DNA of 64,000 bases from Streptomyces asoensis (GTDB lineage Bacteria > Actinomycetota > Actinomycetes > Streptomycetales > Streptomycetaceae): positions 1,674,001-1,738,000 of the forward strand of contig NZ_BNEB01000002.1 in assembly GCF_016860545.1 (NCBI RefSeq). Reading direction: 5' to 3'. Position 1 is the stretch's first letter. The number at the start of each line of letters is the position of its first letter. This document shows, one piece after another, positions 1 to 9,516 of this stretch. Both the position numbers and the translations under genes were made by a program. Under the pieces are notes generated by a model, which ran no database searches, was not told the origin of the DNA, and saw nothing but the letters and a program-made list of their open reading frames with translations.

Positions 1-1148
1 ATGTCGGTGTTGGGGCAGGGCGCGAGGATGTAGTGCAGGTGGTGTCCGGGCGGGGCGAGTCCGGGGTCGGTGGCCGTCGGGCGGGTGATGAGCAGCGACG
101 GGTCGCTCATCAGCTCGCCGGTCCGGGTCAGTTCCTCGAAGGTGCTCCGCCAGGCCGCGCCGAACGACAGCGTGTGGTGGGCCAGTTCGGGCCAGGTGCG
201 GTCGGTCCCGGCGTGCAGGACGACGGCCGAAGGGGAGTGCCGGATCCGCAGGGGCCGTCGCGGGGCCCGCCCGAGGAGGCGGTAGGTGACGGGCAGGTCG
301 GGGGTGAGGACGACCGCGTCGCACGGGATGCGCTCCTCGGCGGTCACGACCGCGGTGATGCGGTCGCCGGACCGCTCCAGCCGGGTGACGTCCTGCCCGA
401 ACCGCAGGTCGGCGCCCGCCTCCGCCGCGGCGTCCGCCATCGCCTGCGGCACCGCGTGCATGCCGCCGCGCGGGAAGTGGACGCCGGCGATCGTGTCCAT
501 GTAGGCGATGACGGCGTAGGCGGCCAGCGCCCGGGCCGGCGGTACGCCCGCGTACAGGGCCTGGAAGGAGAAGACGCGGCGCAGGCGTTCGTCCTTGAGG
601 TACCGGCCGATGCCCGCGTCGAGCCGGCCGAAGCCGCCGAGGGCCGCCAGCCGGGCCAGATCGGGCGTCAGCAACTGCCAGGGGGAGTCGAAGTTGACGT
701 CGATGAAGCGGCGCATCTGGGCCCGGTAGAGCCCCTCCAGCCAGCCGCGCAGACGACGGTACCCGGCGGCCTCGTCGGCGCCGGCGAACCGCCTGACCTC
801 TTCCTCCATCGCCTCGGCGCCGGTGTGCACGTCGAGACTGCTGCCGTCGGCGAACCGGGCCCGGTAGGCCGGGTGGAGCGGGATCAGGTCGACCCGGTCG
901 TACAGGCTGTCGCCGACCGCGGCGAACGCCTCGTCGGCGAGTTCCGGCATGGTCAGCACGGTGGGGCCGGTGTCGATGCGGTAGCCGCCGCGCTCGAGGA
1001 GGCCGGCCCGTCCGCCGGGCAGCCGATCGCGCTCGACGACGGTGACCCGCCGCCCCGCCCCGAGCAGGTGCAGCGCGGCCGACAGCCCGGACAGACCGGC
1101 GCCGACCACCACGACGTGGTCGGTGCGGCCGGGGATCGTTCTGGTCAT
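1..1148 (-). CDS. crtI: Phytoene desaturase CrtI (3' end outside window)
   Basis: FAD-dependent desaturase that turns phytoene into lycopene. The reading frame runs off the left edge, so only the N-terminal ~382 residues are seen. They open with MTRTIPGRTDHVVVVGAG, a dinucleotide-binding GAGLSGLSAA loop, then ERDRLPGGRAG and GYRIDTGPTVLTMPEL, which are hallmarks of CrtI-type phytoene desaturases. The ATG at 1148 overlaps the crtE stop as ATGA, so the two are translationally coupled. Identity as a CrtI-type desaturase is clear. The remaining residues and any crtB after it are outside the window. Confidence 0.93.
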   Translation of the reverse strand, partial: MTRTIPGRTDHVVVVGAGLSGLSAALHLLGAGRRVTVVERDRLPGGRAGLLERGGYRIDTGPTVLTMPELADEAFAAVGDSLYDRVDLIPLHPAYRARFADGSSLDVHTGAEAMEEEVRRFAGADEAAGYRRLRGWLEGLYRAQMRRFIDVNFDSPWQLLTPDLARLAALGGFGRLDAGIGRYLKDERLRRVFSFQALYAGVPPARALAAYAVIAYMDTIAGVHFPRGGMHAVPQAMADAAAEAGADLRFGQDVTRLERSGDRITAVVTAEERIPCDAVVLTPDLPVTYRLLGRAPRRPLRIRHSPSAVVLHAGTDRTWPELAHHTLSFGAAWRSTFEELTRTGELMSDPSLLITRPTATDPGLAPPGHHLHYILAPCPNTD

Positions 1149-2536
1149 CGGGTGGCCCCTTCGGCGCCGGCGGTGAGCAGCAGTGAGCCGGACGGGCCGC
1201 CCGCGGCCGCGGTCCGGTCGACGGGCGGGTCGGACGGGGCAGCCGTGTCGGACGGGCCGTACGGCGTGCGTCCGGCGGGCGGGGCTCCCGCCGCCGAGCG
1301 CAGCAGTGCGCGCAGACGCAGCCGTCCGTCCCCGCGGAGGGTCACGGAGTCCAGATGGCGCATGCCCTGGACCGCCAGCCGCTCGATGCGGGCCTCGACC
1401 GCCTCGCGCGCCCCGGTGGCGACCAGCACGCCCCGCACCTCGGCGAGACCGGTCTCGGACAGGTCGGCCCGGCCCAGCGAGCGCCGCAGCACCGACAGGG
1501 CGCCCCGGTCGCCCGCCGCCTCGGCCCGGGCCTGGGCCACCGCGACGAGGTAGGTGGGCTTGCCCGAGCGGATGTCGTCCCCCGAGGCCTTGCCGGTGCG
1601 GGTCGCGCTGCCGAAGACGTCGTTCAGGTCGTCGCGGAGCTGGAAGGCGATGCCGACGCACCGGCCGGCCGAGCACAGGGCGGCGGTCGTGGCGGCGTCC
1701 GCGCCCGCCAGGGCCGCGCCGAGGGCCAGCGGCCGTTCCACCGAGTACAGGGCACTCTTGAGGCAGGCGGCGCGCACGGCGCGGGCGGACGAGCGCGACG
1801 AGGTGATCTGGCCCTGGAGGTCCAGGTACTGCCCGGCCACCATCTCCATCCGCATGGCGCTCCACACGCCGCGCACCCGGCGCGCGGTGTCCGGCGCGAG
1901 TTCGGTGTCGGCGAGCACGTCGTCCGCCCAGGCCAGTGCCAGATCCCCGGCGAGGATGGCCGCGGCCTCGCCGAACCGCGCGTCCTGCGCGGTGGGAGCC
2001 ACGGCCGCGTACTGGGTCTCGACGTCCGCGTGCAGGGCGGGCCGGCCGCGGCGCAGCCGGGAGCCGTCCATCACGTCGTCGTGGACCAGCGCGCAGGTCT
2101 GGATGAGTTCGAGGGCGGCGCCGACCCGCAGCGCGGCCGCCGCCGCACGGCCCTCGCCGCCGCAGGCGCGCAGCGCCCACCACACGAACTGCGAGCGGGT
2201 GCGCTTGCCGCCGTCCAGGGTGAACCGGGCCACGCGCTCCGCGAGATCGTGCGCGAACACCTGGTCGAGGACGGCGGCCTGCGCGGTGCGCTCGGCCAGC
2301 AGTTCGCCGAGCAGGCGTCCGACGGCCGCGGGTACGTCGTCGTCGACCACCCGCAGGTCGCTCACGTCCGGCAGGAGCGGGACGCCGACGGCACCTTCGG
2401 GCAGGCTGCCGGGTGACGCGCCGAAGTCCACGGGACGCGGATGCGTCCCGGCGGCGGAGGTCTGCCTGGACGCGTGGGACGGGCCGGGCGGCTGCGGTAC
2501 GGCCGCATGGTGGTCCTTCGCCTTGCTGGGGCGCAT
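1145..2536 (-). CDS. crtE: Geranylgeranyl diphosphate synthase CrtE
   Basis: Polyprenyl synthetase making GGPP, the C20 precursor for phytoene. It carries the first aspartate-rich motif in VHDDVMDGSRLRRGRPALH and the second in QLRDDLNDVFG, plus the GGKRTRSQ substrate-binding segment. The chosen start (MRPSKAKDHH) has an AGAGGAA ribosome site just upstream. The frame stays open to 2758, but the extra residues are Arg/Pro-rich and look non-coding. This gives 463 residues, slightly long for the family because of a ~90-residue N-terminal extension. It is the first gene of the left-reading crt arm and shares four bases with crtI. Confidence 0.9.
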   Translation of the reverse strand: MRPSKAKDHHAAVPQPPGPSHASRQTSAAGTHPRPVDFGASPGSLPEGAVGVPLLPDVSDLRVVDDDVPAAVGRLLGELLAERTAQAAVLDQVFAHDLAERVARFTLDGGKRTRSQFVWWALRACGGEGRAAAAALRVGAALELIQTCALVHDDVMDGSRLRRGRPALHADVETQYAAVAPTAQDARFGEAAAILAGDLALAWADDVLADTELAPDTARRVRGVWSAMRMEMVAGQYLDLQGQITSSRSSARAVRAACLKSALYSVERPLALGAALAGADAATTAALCSAGRCVGIAFQLRDDLNDVFGSATRTGKASGDDIRSGKPTYLVAVAQARAEAAGDRGALSVLRRSLGRADLSETGLAEVRGVLVATGAREAVEARIERLAVQGMRHLDSVTLRGDGRLRLRALLRSAAGAPPAGRTPYGPSDTAAPSDPPVDRTAAAGGPSGSLLLTAGAEGATR

Positions 2537-3006
2537 CCCGGTTCCTCTCGTGTGCTCGAAAGCTCGCCTTGTGTAGACGCATTCCGCGCCGACGGCGAAG
2601 TCGGATGCGCCATGCGGTGGAATTGCGGTTGCCCGTCCGAGGACGGGACCGGCCGCACGACGCGAGTAACGAGTGCCACGCACGGGCCTCCGCCTCACCT
2701 GCCGGCTCCCACCCGCCACCGCGACACCGACCGAACGGCGGACCCGCCGGGGCGGCACACCGTGCCCGGGCCGCGCCGCGCCGGGGCACGAGTACGGTCC
2801 GCACGACCGCTCGGCTCCCGCGCGCCGAGTGAACGCCGTTCCGACGCGGTCGGTATGTCGTGCCCGGTCGGCTCGTACGGCCGGCCGGCGCCTGATCGCA
2901 CGGGTGGCCCCCTGCCCAGCGTGGCCTGCATCCGCCGGGGCACCCGGGCGGGAATGCTTCCGACAGCGCGCACGCCGACGCGCCCGGGGAAAGGAGTGGA
3001 GCGCTC
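2537..3006. other. crtE-crtY divergent intergenic region (470 bp)
   Basis: No convincing gene lies here: open frames on both strands are Arg/Pro-rich shadows. It must hold the promoters of both crt arms. In other streptomycetes the arms are controlled by the light-responsive LitR/LitS system (known for the family, not shown here). I could not assign -35/-10 boxes with confidence. A good ribosome site, AAAGGAG, lies 10-16 bases before the crtY ATG. Confidence 0.6.
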
Positions 3007-4200
3007 ATGCTCGACGCGGACGTCGCCATCGTGGGCGCGGGAGCCGCGGGGCTGTCCCTGGCCCACCGGCTGGCGCACCGCGCCCCGGCGACCCGTCGTC
3101 TCTCGGTGGTGCTGGTGGACGCCCCGCCCGGCCCCCTGCGGCCGCCGAGCCGTACGTGGTGCTTCTGGGAGCGCGGCCGGGGCCGCTACGACGCTGCCGT
3201 GACCGCGACCTGGCGGCGGCTGCGGGTGCGCACCCCGGGCGGCGCGGTCATCGAGGACGACATCACGCCGCTGCGCTACAAGATGATCCGCTCGGAGGAC
3301 TTCGAGAGCCTGGTCGAGCACGACCTCGGGCGGAGCGGACAGGTGCGGCGCATCGAGGCGGCCGTCGAGACGGTGGAGGGCGTCCCCGAAGGCGCCCGGG
3401 TCCTCGCCCGCACGGCCGACGGGCACCCCCTCACCCTGCGGGCCCGCTGGGTCTTCGACTCGCGCCCGCTCGGCAGTCTCCCGGCGGCCCGCACGACCCT
3501 GCTCCAGCACTTCCACGGCTGGTTCGTCCGCTCCGACCGGCCCGTCTTCGACGCCGGGACGGTCGAGCTCATGGACTTCCGCATGCCCCAGCCTGCGTCG
3601 GGCCTGTCCTTCGGCTACGTGCTGCCCACCGGCGACCGGCAGGCACTCGTGGAGTACACCGAGTTCTCCCCGCACCTGCTGTCCCGGAGCGGCTACGAGA
3701 GCGCGCTGCGCCACTACACCGAGGACGTCCTCGGCCTCACCGGGCTGGAGGTCGTGTCGACGGAGACCGGCGTGATCCCGATGACCGACGCCCCGTTCGC
3801 CCGGCAGACCGCCCCCTGCGTCTTCCGGATCGGTGCGGCGGGCGGCGCGACCCGCCCCTCGACCGGCTACACCTTCGCCGCCGTGCAGCGCCAGACGGGA
3901 GCCGTCGCGCAAGCCCTGGCGGCAGGACGCCGGCCCGTGCCGCCGCCCGCGCACTCGGCGCGGTCCCGGGCGATGGACGCCGTCATGCTGCGGGCCCTGG
4001 ACAGCGGCCGGGTCGACGGCGCCGACTTCTTCGCGCACCTCTTCACCCGGGTGCCGATGGAACGCCTGCTGCGCTTCCTCGACGGCCGCACCCGCCTGCA
4101 CGAGGACCTCTCCGTGGGGGTCCGCACCCCCGTGCTGCCGATGCTCCGTTCCGCCGCGGAGCTGCCCTACCTGCCCCGCCGTCCTTTTCCCGGACCGTGA
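3007..4200 (+). CDS. crtY: Lycopene cyclase CrtY
   Basis: Flavin-dependent lycopene cyclase that forms the beta rings of beta-carotene from lycopene. The N-terminus MLDADVAIVGAGAAGLSLA is the FAD-binding fold. RPPSRTWCFWERG and the later PSTGYTFAAVQRQT segment are typical of CrtY-type cyclases. At 397 residues it matches the usual size. The ATG at 3007 follows AAAGGAGTGGAGCGCTC. It leads the right-reading arm, with crtT starting 43 bases after its stop. Confidence 0.92.
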   Translation: MLDADVAIVGAGAAGLSLAHRLAHRAPATRRLSVVLVDAPPGPLRPPSRTWCFWERGRGRYDAAVTATWRRLRVRTPGGAVIEDDITPLRYKMIRSEDFESLVEHDLGRSGQVRRIEAAVETVEGVPEGARVLARTADGHPLTLRARWVFDSRPLGSLPAARTTLLQHFHGWFVRSDRPVFDAGTVELMDFRMPQPASGLSFGYVLPTGDRQALVEYTEFSPHLLSRSGYESALRHYTEDVLGLTGLEVVSTETGVIPMTDAPFARQTAPCVFRIGAAGGATRPSTGYTFAAVQRQTGAVAQALAAGRRPVPPPAHSARSRAMDAVMLRALDSGRVDGADFFAHLFTRVPMERLLRFLDGRTRLHEDLSVGVRTPVLPMLRSAAELPYLPRRPFPGP

Positions 4201-4243
4201 CCGCCCCGCGGGCGCGCTCCGTGCCCCCATCCGAGGAGACCGC

Positions 4244-4975
4244 ATGACCCTGCTGCGCGACGCGGACCTGGCCGCCGCGTTCGATCTCGCCGCCCGCAGC
4301 TACGACACGCTCGTGGCCGCCAACCCCGGCTACCACGCCCATCTGCGCCGCTCGGCACGCCGTCTCGGGCTGCCGGACGGCGGCCACGGGATGCGCGTGC
4401 TGGACCTCGGCTGCGGCACCGGCGCCTCGACGGCCGCGCTCGCCGCCGTCCTCCCGGGCGCCGAGATCACGGCGGTGGACGCCTCCGCCGGCATGCTGGA
4501 GCGGGCCGCCGCGAAACCCTGGCCGGACAACGTGACGTTCGTGCGCGCCTCGGCGGAGGGCCTGGCGCGGGCGGGCGTCGAGGGCCCGTTCGACGCGGTG
4601 TTCGCCGCCTACCTGTTCCGCAACGCGGCCGACCCCGACGCCGTACTGGCCACCGTGCGCGACCTGCTGGGCCCGCACGGCCGGCTGGCGGTCCACGAGT
4701 ACACGCTCAGCGGCCGCGCCGCGCATCGCGCGGTGTGGACGGCGGTCTGCGGCGGCTTCGTCCTGCCCGTGGCGACCGCCCTCGGGGACGGGCGGCTGTA
4801 CCGCCACCTGTGGCGCAGTGTCGTCGACTTCGACACTGCCGGCGAGTTCGCCGCACGGGTCCGCGCGGCCGGGTTCGACCATGTCCGGGTGCTGCCCCTG
4901 CCCGGCTGGCAGACCGGCATCACCCACACCTTCGTCGCCCGTCGCGAGCTCCTCGACACGGCGGGCGACCGATGA
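4244..4975 (+). CDS. crtT: SAM-dependent methyltransferase CrtT
   Basis: Class I methyltransferase of the crtYTU arm. The SAM-binding motif VLDLGCGTGAST lies near residue 53, followed by an acidic strand end (ITAVDASAGML). The frame extends upstream to 3833 but overlaps crtY. The ATG at 4244 follows CGAGGAGACCGC, giving 243 residues. Its stop overlaps the crtU start as ATGA. CrtT homologues always sit in this arm, but their exact carotenoid substrate is poorly defined, so the name rests on position as well as fold. Confidence 0.85.
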   Translation: MTLLRDADLAAAFDLAARSYDTLVAANPGYHAHLRRSARRLGLPDGGHGMRVLDLGCGTGASTAALAAVLPGAEITAVDASAGMLERAAAKPWPDNVTFVRASAEGLARAGVEGPFDAVFAAYLFRNAADPDAVLATVRDLLGPHGRLAVHEYTLSGRAAHRAVWTAVCGGFVLPVATALGDGRLYRHLWRSVVDFDTAGEFAARVRAAGFDHVRVLPLPGWQTGITHTFVARRELLDTAGDR

Positions 4976-6531
4976 GGGCCACCGAGCGGCCCGCGGCCGC
5001 CCGCCGCGGCAGGGACCGGCGCGCCCGGATGCTGACGCCCCGGCCCGGGGCGCCGCGGGTCCGCGGCGACCACCCGCCGACGACCGCCGTCGTGGGGGGC
5101 GGCATCGCGGGACTCGCGGCCGCCACCGCCCTGGCCGAGCGCGGCGTGCGCGTCACGCTCCTCGAACGCGAACCGGCGCTCGGCGGGCGCCTGGCGGGCC
5201 AGTCGGTGAAGCTGAACGACGGCTCCACCGTGACGATGAGCCGCGGCTTCCACGCGTTCTTCCGTCAGTACTACAACCTGCGCGGCCTGCTGCGCCGGAC
5301 CGATCCAGGACTCACGCGGCTGACCGGCCTGCCCGACTACCCGCTGCGCCACAGCTCGGGCCTGCACGACAGCTTCCGCCGCGTGCCGCGCACCCCGCCC
5401 TGGAGCGCCCTCGGGTTCGTCGCCCTGAGCCCCACCTTCGGTCTGCGGGACCTGGCCCGTATGAACCCGGTGGCGGCGCTGCCCCTGCTCGACGTCCGCG
5501 TCCCCGAGGTGTACGAGCGCCTGGACGGCGTCAGCGCCCACGACTTCCTGCACTCGGTCCGCTTCCCCGAGGCCGCGCACCACCTCGCCTTCGAGGTGTT
5601 CTCCCGCAGCTTCTTCGCCGACCCGCGGGAGCTGTCGGCGGCCGAGATGGTGCTGATGTTCCACATCTACTTCCTCGGGTCCGCCGAGGGGCTGCTCTTC
5701 GACGTGCCCGACGAGCCCTTCCCCGACGCGCTCTGGGAACCCCTCGCCGGCTATCTGCGCGGCCACGGCGCCGAGTTGCGCACCTCCACGGCCGTCGAGA
5801 GCGTCGAACCCACCGCGGACGGCGGTCACGTCGTCGCCACCCGGGACGGGGAACAGCGCTACGACGCGGTCGTCCTGGCCCTGGACACGGCGGGTCTGCG
5901 GTCCGTCGTCGGCAGCTCCCCGCGGCTGGCCGACGAGGCGTGGCGCGAGCGGGTGGCCCTGCTGCGCAACGCGCCGCCGTTCCTGGTCTCCCGCCTCTGG
6001 CTGGACCGGCCCGTGGCCTCGGACCGCCCCGGCTTCCTGGGCACCAGCGGGTTCGGAACCCTGGACAACGTCAGCGTCCTCGAACGCTGGGAGGGCGAGG
6101 CGGCCCGCTGGGCGGCCCGTACCGGCGGCTCCGTCGTCGAACTGCACGCCTACGCGCTGCCCGAGGGCGCGGCCCGTGACGTGGAGCAGAAACGCCTGGT
6201 CGAGCGGCTGCACGACGTGTACCCGGAGACGCGGGCGGCGAGGATCGTCGACGAGCGTCACGAGTGGCGGGCCGACTGCCCGCTGTTCCCGGTCGGCGGC
6301 TACGCGGCCCGTCCCACCGTCCGGACCGTAGATCCGGGCCTGGTGGTCGCCGGCGACCTGGTGCGTACGGAACTCCCCGTGGCGCTGATGGAACGAGCGG
6401 CGACCAGCGGATTCATGGCGGCCAACGCCCTGCTGGAGCGCTGGGGGGTCCGTGGTCAGACCTTGTGGACGGTGCCCGACCGGGGGTACAGCCCCGCCCT
6501 GCGCGCGCTGGCCCGCTGGGGGAGCACCTGA
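4972..6531 (+). CDS. crtU: Carotene desaturase/methyltransferase CrtU (isorenieratene synthase)
   Basis: FAD-dependent enzyme that desaturates and shifts methyl groups on the beta rings to give aromatic isorenieratene. After a basic leader the FAD motif AVVGGGIAGLAAATALAERG appears near residue 40, with EREPALGGRLAG next. DNVSVLERWEGEAARWA in the C-terminal half and the terminal VVAGDLVRTELPVALMERA segment (FAD contact) match this family. The start codon lies inside the crtT stop (ATGA) and gives 519 residues. Presence of CrtU next to CrtY implies the end product is isorenieratene rather than only beta-carotene. Confidence 0.9.
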   Translation: MRATERPAAARRGRDRRARMLTPRPGAPRVRGDHPPTTAVVGGGIAGLAAATALAERGVRVTLLEREPALGGRLAGQSVKLNDGSTVTMSRGFHAFFRQYYNLRGLLRRTDPGLTRLTGLPDYPLRHSSGLHDSFRRVPRTPPWSALGFVALSPTFGLRDLARMNPVAALPLLDVRVPEVYERLDGVSAHDFLHSVRFPEAAHHLAFEVFSRSFFADPRELSAAEMVLMFHIYFLGSAEGLLFDVPDEPFPDALWEPLAGYLRGHGAELRTSTAVESVEPTADGGHVVATRDGEQRYDAVVLALDTAGLRSVVGSSPRLADEAWRERVALLRNAPPFLVSRLWLDRPVASDRPGFLGTSGFGTLDNVSVLERWEGEAARWAARTGGSVVELHAYALPEGAARDVEQKRLVERLHDVYPETRAARIVDERHEWRADCPLFPVGGYAARPTVRTVDPGLVVAGDLVRTELPVALMERAATSGFMAANALLERWGVRGQTLWTVPDRGYSPALRALARWGST

Positions 6532-6681
6532 CCGGGCGGACCCGCTCGGACCGACCCGCTCGGACGGACCTTGCCGGTGGCGCGCTCCGAAGGCCGTTGA
6601 CCTCGACCGGGCTTGAGCTTCTAGGTTCCCTTCCGGAGCCGCGGGAGCCGACCGGCGGCGCCGTCACCCGGGAGGTACGCC

Positions 6682-7161
6682 ATGACCGAGAACGCCGTGC
6701 ACGCCGAGATCCCCGACCGGTACCGCTACGCGGTGGTCCCGCACATCATGGTCGACGACGCCGCCGCGGCCATCGACTTCTACCGGCGTGCGTTCGGCGC
6801 CCGCGAGGACTTCAGGATCGACGCGCCCGGCGGCGGGATCCTGCACGCCGAGATCACGGTCGGGCGCTCCGTGCTGATGCTGGGCGACGCGGGCGGTGGC
6901 GAGGGGCCGTCCGCCTTCACCGCGCCCGCCTCGCTCGGCGGCACCTCCGTCGCCCTGCACGTCCATGTCCCCGACGTCGACGGCCTGGCGGAGCGCGCGA
7001 CAGCCGCCGGCGCCGAACTCCTCCAGCCGCCGACGGACATGTTCCACGGCGACCGCACCGCGGTCCTCCGCGACCCGTCGGGCCACCTGTGGATCTTCCT
7101 GACCCATGTCGAGGACGTCCCGCCGGAGGAGCTCGCGCGCCGGCTCGCCGCCGCCGGGTGA
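6682..7161 (+). CDS. VOC family (glyoxalase/PhnB-like) protein
   Basis: 159-residue single protein of the vicinal-oxygen-chelate fold. Evidence is the PHIMVDDAAAAIDFYRRAFG opening, LHAEITVGRSVLMLGD in the middle and a closing FHGDRTAVLRDPSGHLWIF, a PhnB-like pattern. The ATG follows GGGAGGTACGCC. Such proteins act as isomerases, resistance proteins or unknown small-molecule binders; the substrate cannot be read from sequence. It lies 150 bases after crtU and may be independent of the crt arm. Confidence 0.85.
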   Translation: MTENAVHAEIPDRYRYAVVPHIMVDDAAAAIDFYRRAFGAREDFRIDAPGGGILHAEITVGRSVLMLGDAGGGEGPSAFTAPASLGGTSVALHVHVPDVDGLAERATAAGAELLQPPTDMFHGDRTAVLRDPSGHLWIFLTHVEDVPPEELARRLAAAG

Positions 7162-7294
7162 CCGCACGCCGGACCTCGAAGGGCCGGACCGCTCCCGGGC
7201 CACACGACTGAGGCGCCGTCAGACATGTACAACCAAAAGGCGGTTCGAGTGGTCGAGGGTGTCAGGACGTCGACGTCTTCGATGGGGGACCGGG

Positions 7295-9421
7295 ATGAAG
7301 AACTCCGGGCACAGAATCCGTTCCGCTCTGGTGGCGGCCACCGTACTGGCGCTGGGCGCCTCCGTGGTGTCGGCCGGGAACGCCGTCGCCGGACCCGGCG
7401 GCGCCAGGGCGGCCGAGGACGTGGTGATCACCCTGGGGACCCGTGACGGCGCCGTAGTGCCGCCCGAGGGCCTGACGCTGTCCGGCGGCCGGCTCCACGT
7501 CACCGGCCGCCCCGACGACGCCGGCCGGCGCAGCCTCTACGAGTACGACCTCGCCGTCACCGGGGTGCCGACCGCGGGCCCGCGCCGCCTGGCCGTCGAC
7601 GACTTCTGGAACGCCTACCCGTGCCCCGGCGAACCCGGCTCGTCCTGCTCGGAGTTCGACGCGCGGCTGTGGGGCCTCGGCGACGGCCGTATCGCCTACC
7701 AGGACCCGTCGGGCGTCCACCGGTCGGTGGGCGGCACGCGCGCGCCGAAGCAGCGCGACCTCCAGTGGGGGCACGACGAGGACCGGCTGACCTCGGCGGC
7801 GGGGCGCTACATCGCCGTGTACGACGGATTCCACACCCGCGTGGGCGACCTGGACGGAGACCCCGAGGCGCAGTACATCGCCGAAGGCCGGCCCGCGTCC
7901 GTCTGGGGGACGACCGTGTGGGTCCGCGGTGAACGGCCCGGCACCGTCAAGTCGTTCGAGATCAAGAGCCGCACGGAGTCCGCGGACCTCGACCTCGGGA
8001 CGGGGTGCACGGCGGAGGAGCTCCAGGTGGTGGGCCGGTGGCTCTACTGGCGCTGCCCCTCGGTCGCCAGGGCGGGCGTGTGGGACTTCGCGACGGGCAG
8101 GAACATCGCCGTCCCCTCGCAGGACGGCGTCCGGATGGGCGACGGGTTCCTCGTCTGGCACGAACCGGCGGTGAGCCGGATGGAGTTGCTCGACTTCCAC
8201 CGGGGCGGCGGCTTCCCGTACGTGGAGAAGACCTTCGTCTCCGGCGTGCCGGCGGGACCGTGGGACGTGGACCGGTTCGGCGGTCACGTGGCGTTCACGG
8301 ACACGGACGGCAGGATCCACCTCCGGTCGGTGACCGTGCCGCGCCGGCCGGTCGCCGTCACCGACAGCTCCGTCGACAACGGCTGGGGCCCCTGGGAAGG
8401 GGACTGGCGGCTCAGCCGCCCGGCGGCGTCCTGGACCCTCACCGTCAAGGATCCGTACGGCAACCTCGTGAAGGAGATCCGCGGACGCACCCGCGAGGGC
8501 GCCTCGGTGCAGACCGGCTGGGACGGATCCGACGCGGACGGCGTCCCGGCCGCCTCCGGCGCGTACACCTGGACGCTCGGGGTCGACTCGGGCGACGGCA
8601 CGGGAGAGCGGGAACTGACCAGCGGCGCCCTGACGTTGACCCGGGAGGGAGGCGGACGCAGCGCCTTCCGGGACACCGACGCCGACGGCTACGGCGAGAT
8701 GTTCTCCATGACGAGCGCCGGCAAGCTCGCCCTCCACCACCTCTCCCGTGACAACGGCTCCTGGACGTCCACCGGATGGGACACCCGTACCCGCTTCGTC
8801 TCGGCGGGGGACCTGACCGGCGACGGCTGCGGCGACGTCGTGGCCCGCACCCCGGACGGCGACCTGTGGCGCTACGCCCCGGGCTGCGGCAGCCCCGTCA
8901 CCCCGACCACCCCGCGGACCCTGGTCGGCGCGGGCTGGGCCGGCTTCGACGTGATCGTCCCGGCGGCCGACGACGACGGGCAGTTCCGCACGCCGGACCT
9001 GATCGCCCGGCAGGCGTCGACCGGCCGCCTCTACCTGTACCCCGGTCACGTGGGCGTGACCGGATACGGCAGGCCGGTCCTGATCGGTTCCGGCTGGAAC
9101 GGCTGCACGATCCTCGGCGCCGCCGATCTGACCGGCGACGGCTTCGGCGATCTGGTGGCCAGGGACAGCGGCGGCGAGGTCTGGCGTTACGACGGCCTGG
9201 GAGGCGGGCGGTTCTTGCCCCGCAAGCTGCTCCTGAGCGACTGGGGCGCCGGGCGCCGGGAGATGTTCGTGGCCGGCGACGTGACGCGGGACGGCTACCC
9301 GGACCTGGTCTCGCGGCACGCGGACGGCAGACTGCTGCTCAACAAGGGCAACGCGGCGGGCTCGTTCGGGGCGACGGTCAGGATCGGCACCGGCTGGGGC
9401 GCCTACACCCGCCTGTACTGA
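7295..9421 (+). CDS. Secreted FG-GAP/VCBS repeat protein with FlgD-like Ig domain
   Basis: 708 residues, with a signal peptide at about 1-33 (basic start, ALVAATVLALGASVVSA). The central part reads as beta-propeller-like WD/PQQ-type sequence. Around residues 380-455 a FlgD-type Ig domain is visible (YGNLVKEIRG, WDGSDADG, YTWTLGV). The C-terminal ~250 residues hold FG-GAP repeats with calcium-binding-like DTDADGYGE, DLTGDGCGD, DLTGDGFGD and DVTRDGYPD. Probably an extracellular adhesive or surface protein; no catalytic motif is seen. The start chosen has GGGGGACCGGG upstream, and earlier in-frame starts have no secretion signal. Confidence 0.85.
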   Translation: MKNSGHRIRSALVAATVLALGASVVSAGNAVAGPGGARAAEDVVITLGTRDGAVVPPEGLTLSGGRLHVTGRPDDAGRRSLYEYDLAVTGVPTAGPRRLAVDDFWNAYPCPGEPGSSCSEFDARLWGLGDGRIAYQDPSGVHRSVGGTRAPKQRDLQWGHDEDRLTSAAGRYIAVYDGFHTRVGDLDGDPEAQYIAEGRPASVWGTTVWVRGERPGTVKSFEIKSRTESADLDLGTGCTAEELQVVGRWLYWRCPSVARAGVWDFATGRNIAVPSQDGVRMGDGFLVWHEPAVSRMELLDFHRGGGFPYVEKTFVSGVPAGPWDVDRFGGHVAFTDTDGRIHLRSVTVPRRPVAVTDSSVDNGWGPWEGDWRLSRPAASWTLTVKDPYGNLVKEIRGRTREGASVQTGWDGSDADGVPAASGAYTWTLGVDSGDGTGERELTSGALTLTREGGGRSAFRDTDADGYGEMFSMTSAGKLALHHLSRDNGSWTSTGWDTRTRFVSAGDLTGDGCGDVVARTPDGDLWRYAPGCGSPVTPTTPRTLVGAGWAGFDVIVPAADDDGQFRTPDLIARQASTGRLYLYPGHVGVTGYGRPVLIGSGWNGCTILGAADLTGDGFGDLVARDSGGEVWRYDGLGGGRFLPRKLLLSDWGAGRREMFVAGDVTRDGYPDLVSRHADGRLLLNKGNAAGSFGATVRIGTGWGAYTRLY

Positions 9422-9472
9422 CGGGCGCGTGCACCGACGGACGCGTGCATTGACGGGCTCGTGCACCGACGG
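9419..9472. repeat. Two 22-bp direct repeats after the FG-GAP gene
   Basis: The unit beginning TGACGGGCGCGTGCACC occurs at 9419-9440 and again at 9451-9472 with one mismatch, starting inside the stop codon of the FG-GAP gene. No hairpin is formed, so it is not an obvious terminator. It may be a slippage product. Confidence 0.6.
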
Positions 9473-9516
9473 GCGGGCGGGCCGTGCGTCACCACGGCCC
9501 GCGCGCGTCCGCCGGA

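Noticed and set aside
2600-3006. Possible gene between crtE and crtY
   Set aside because: Open frames there are Arg/Pro-rich, lack ribosome sites and continue as shadows of crtY.
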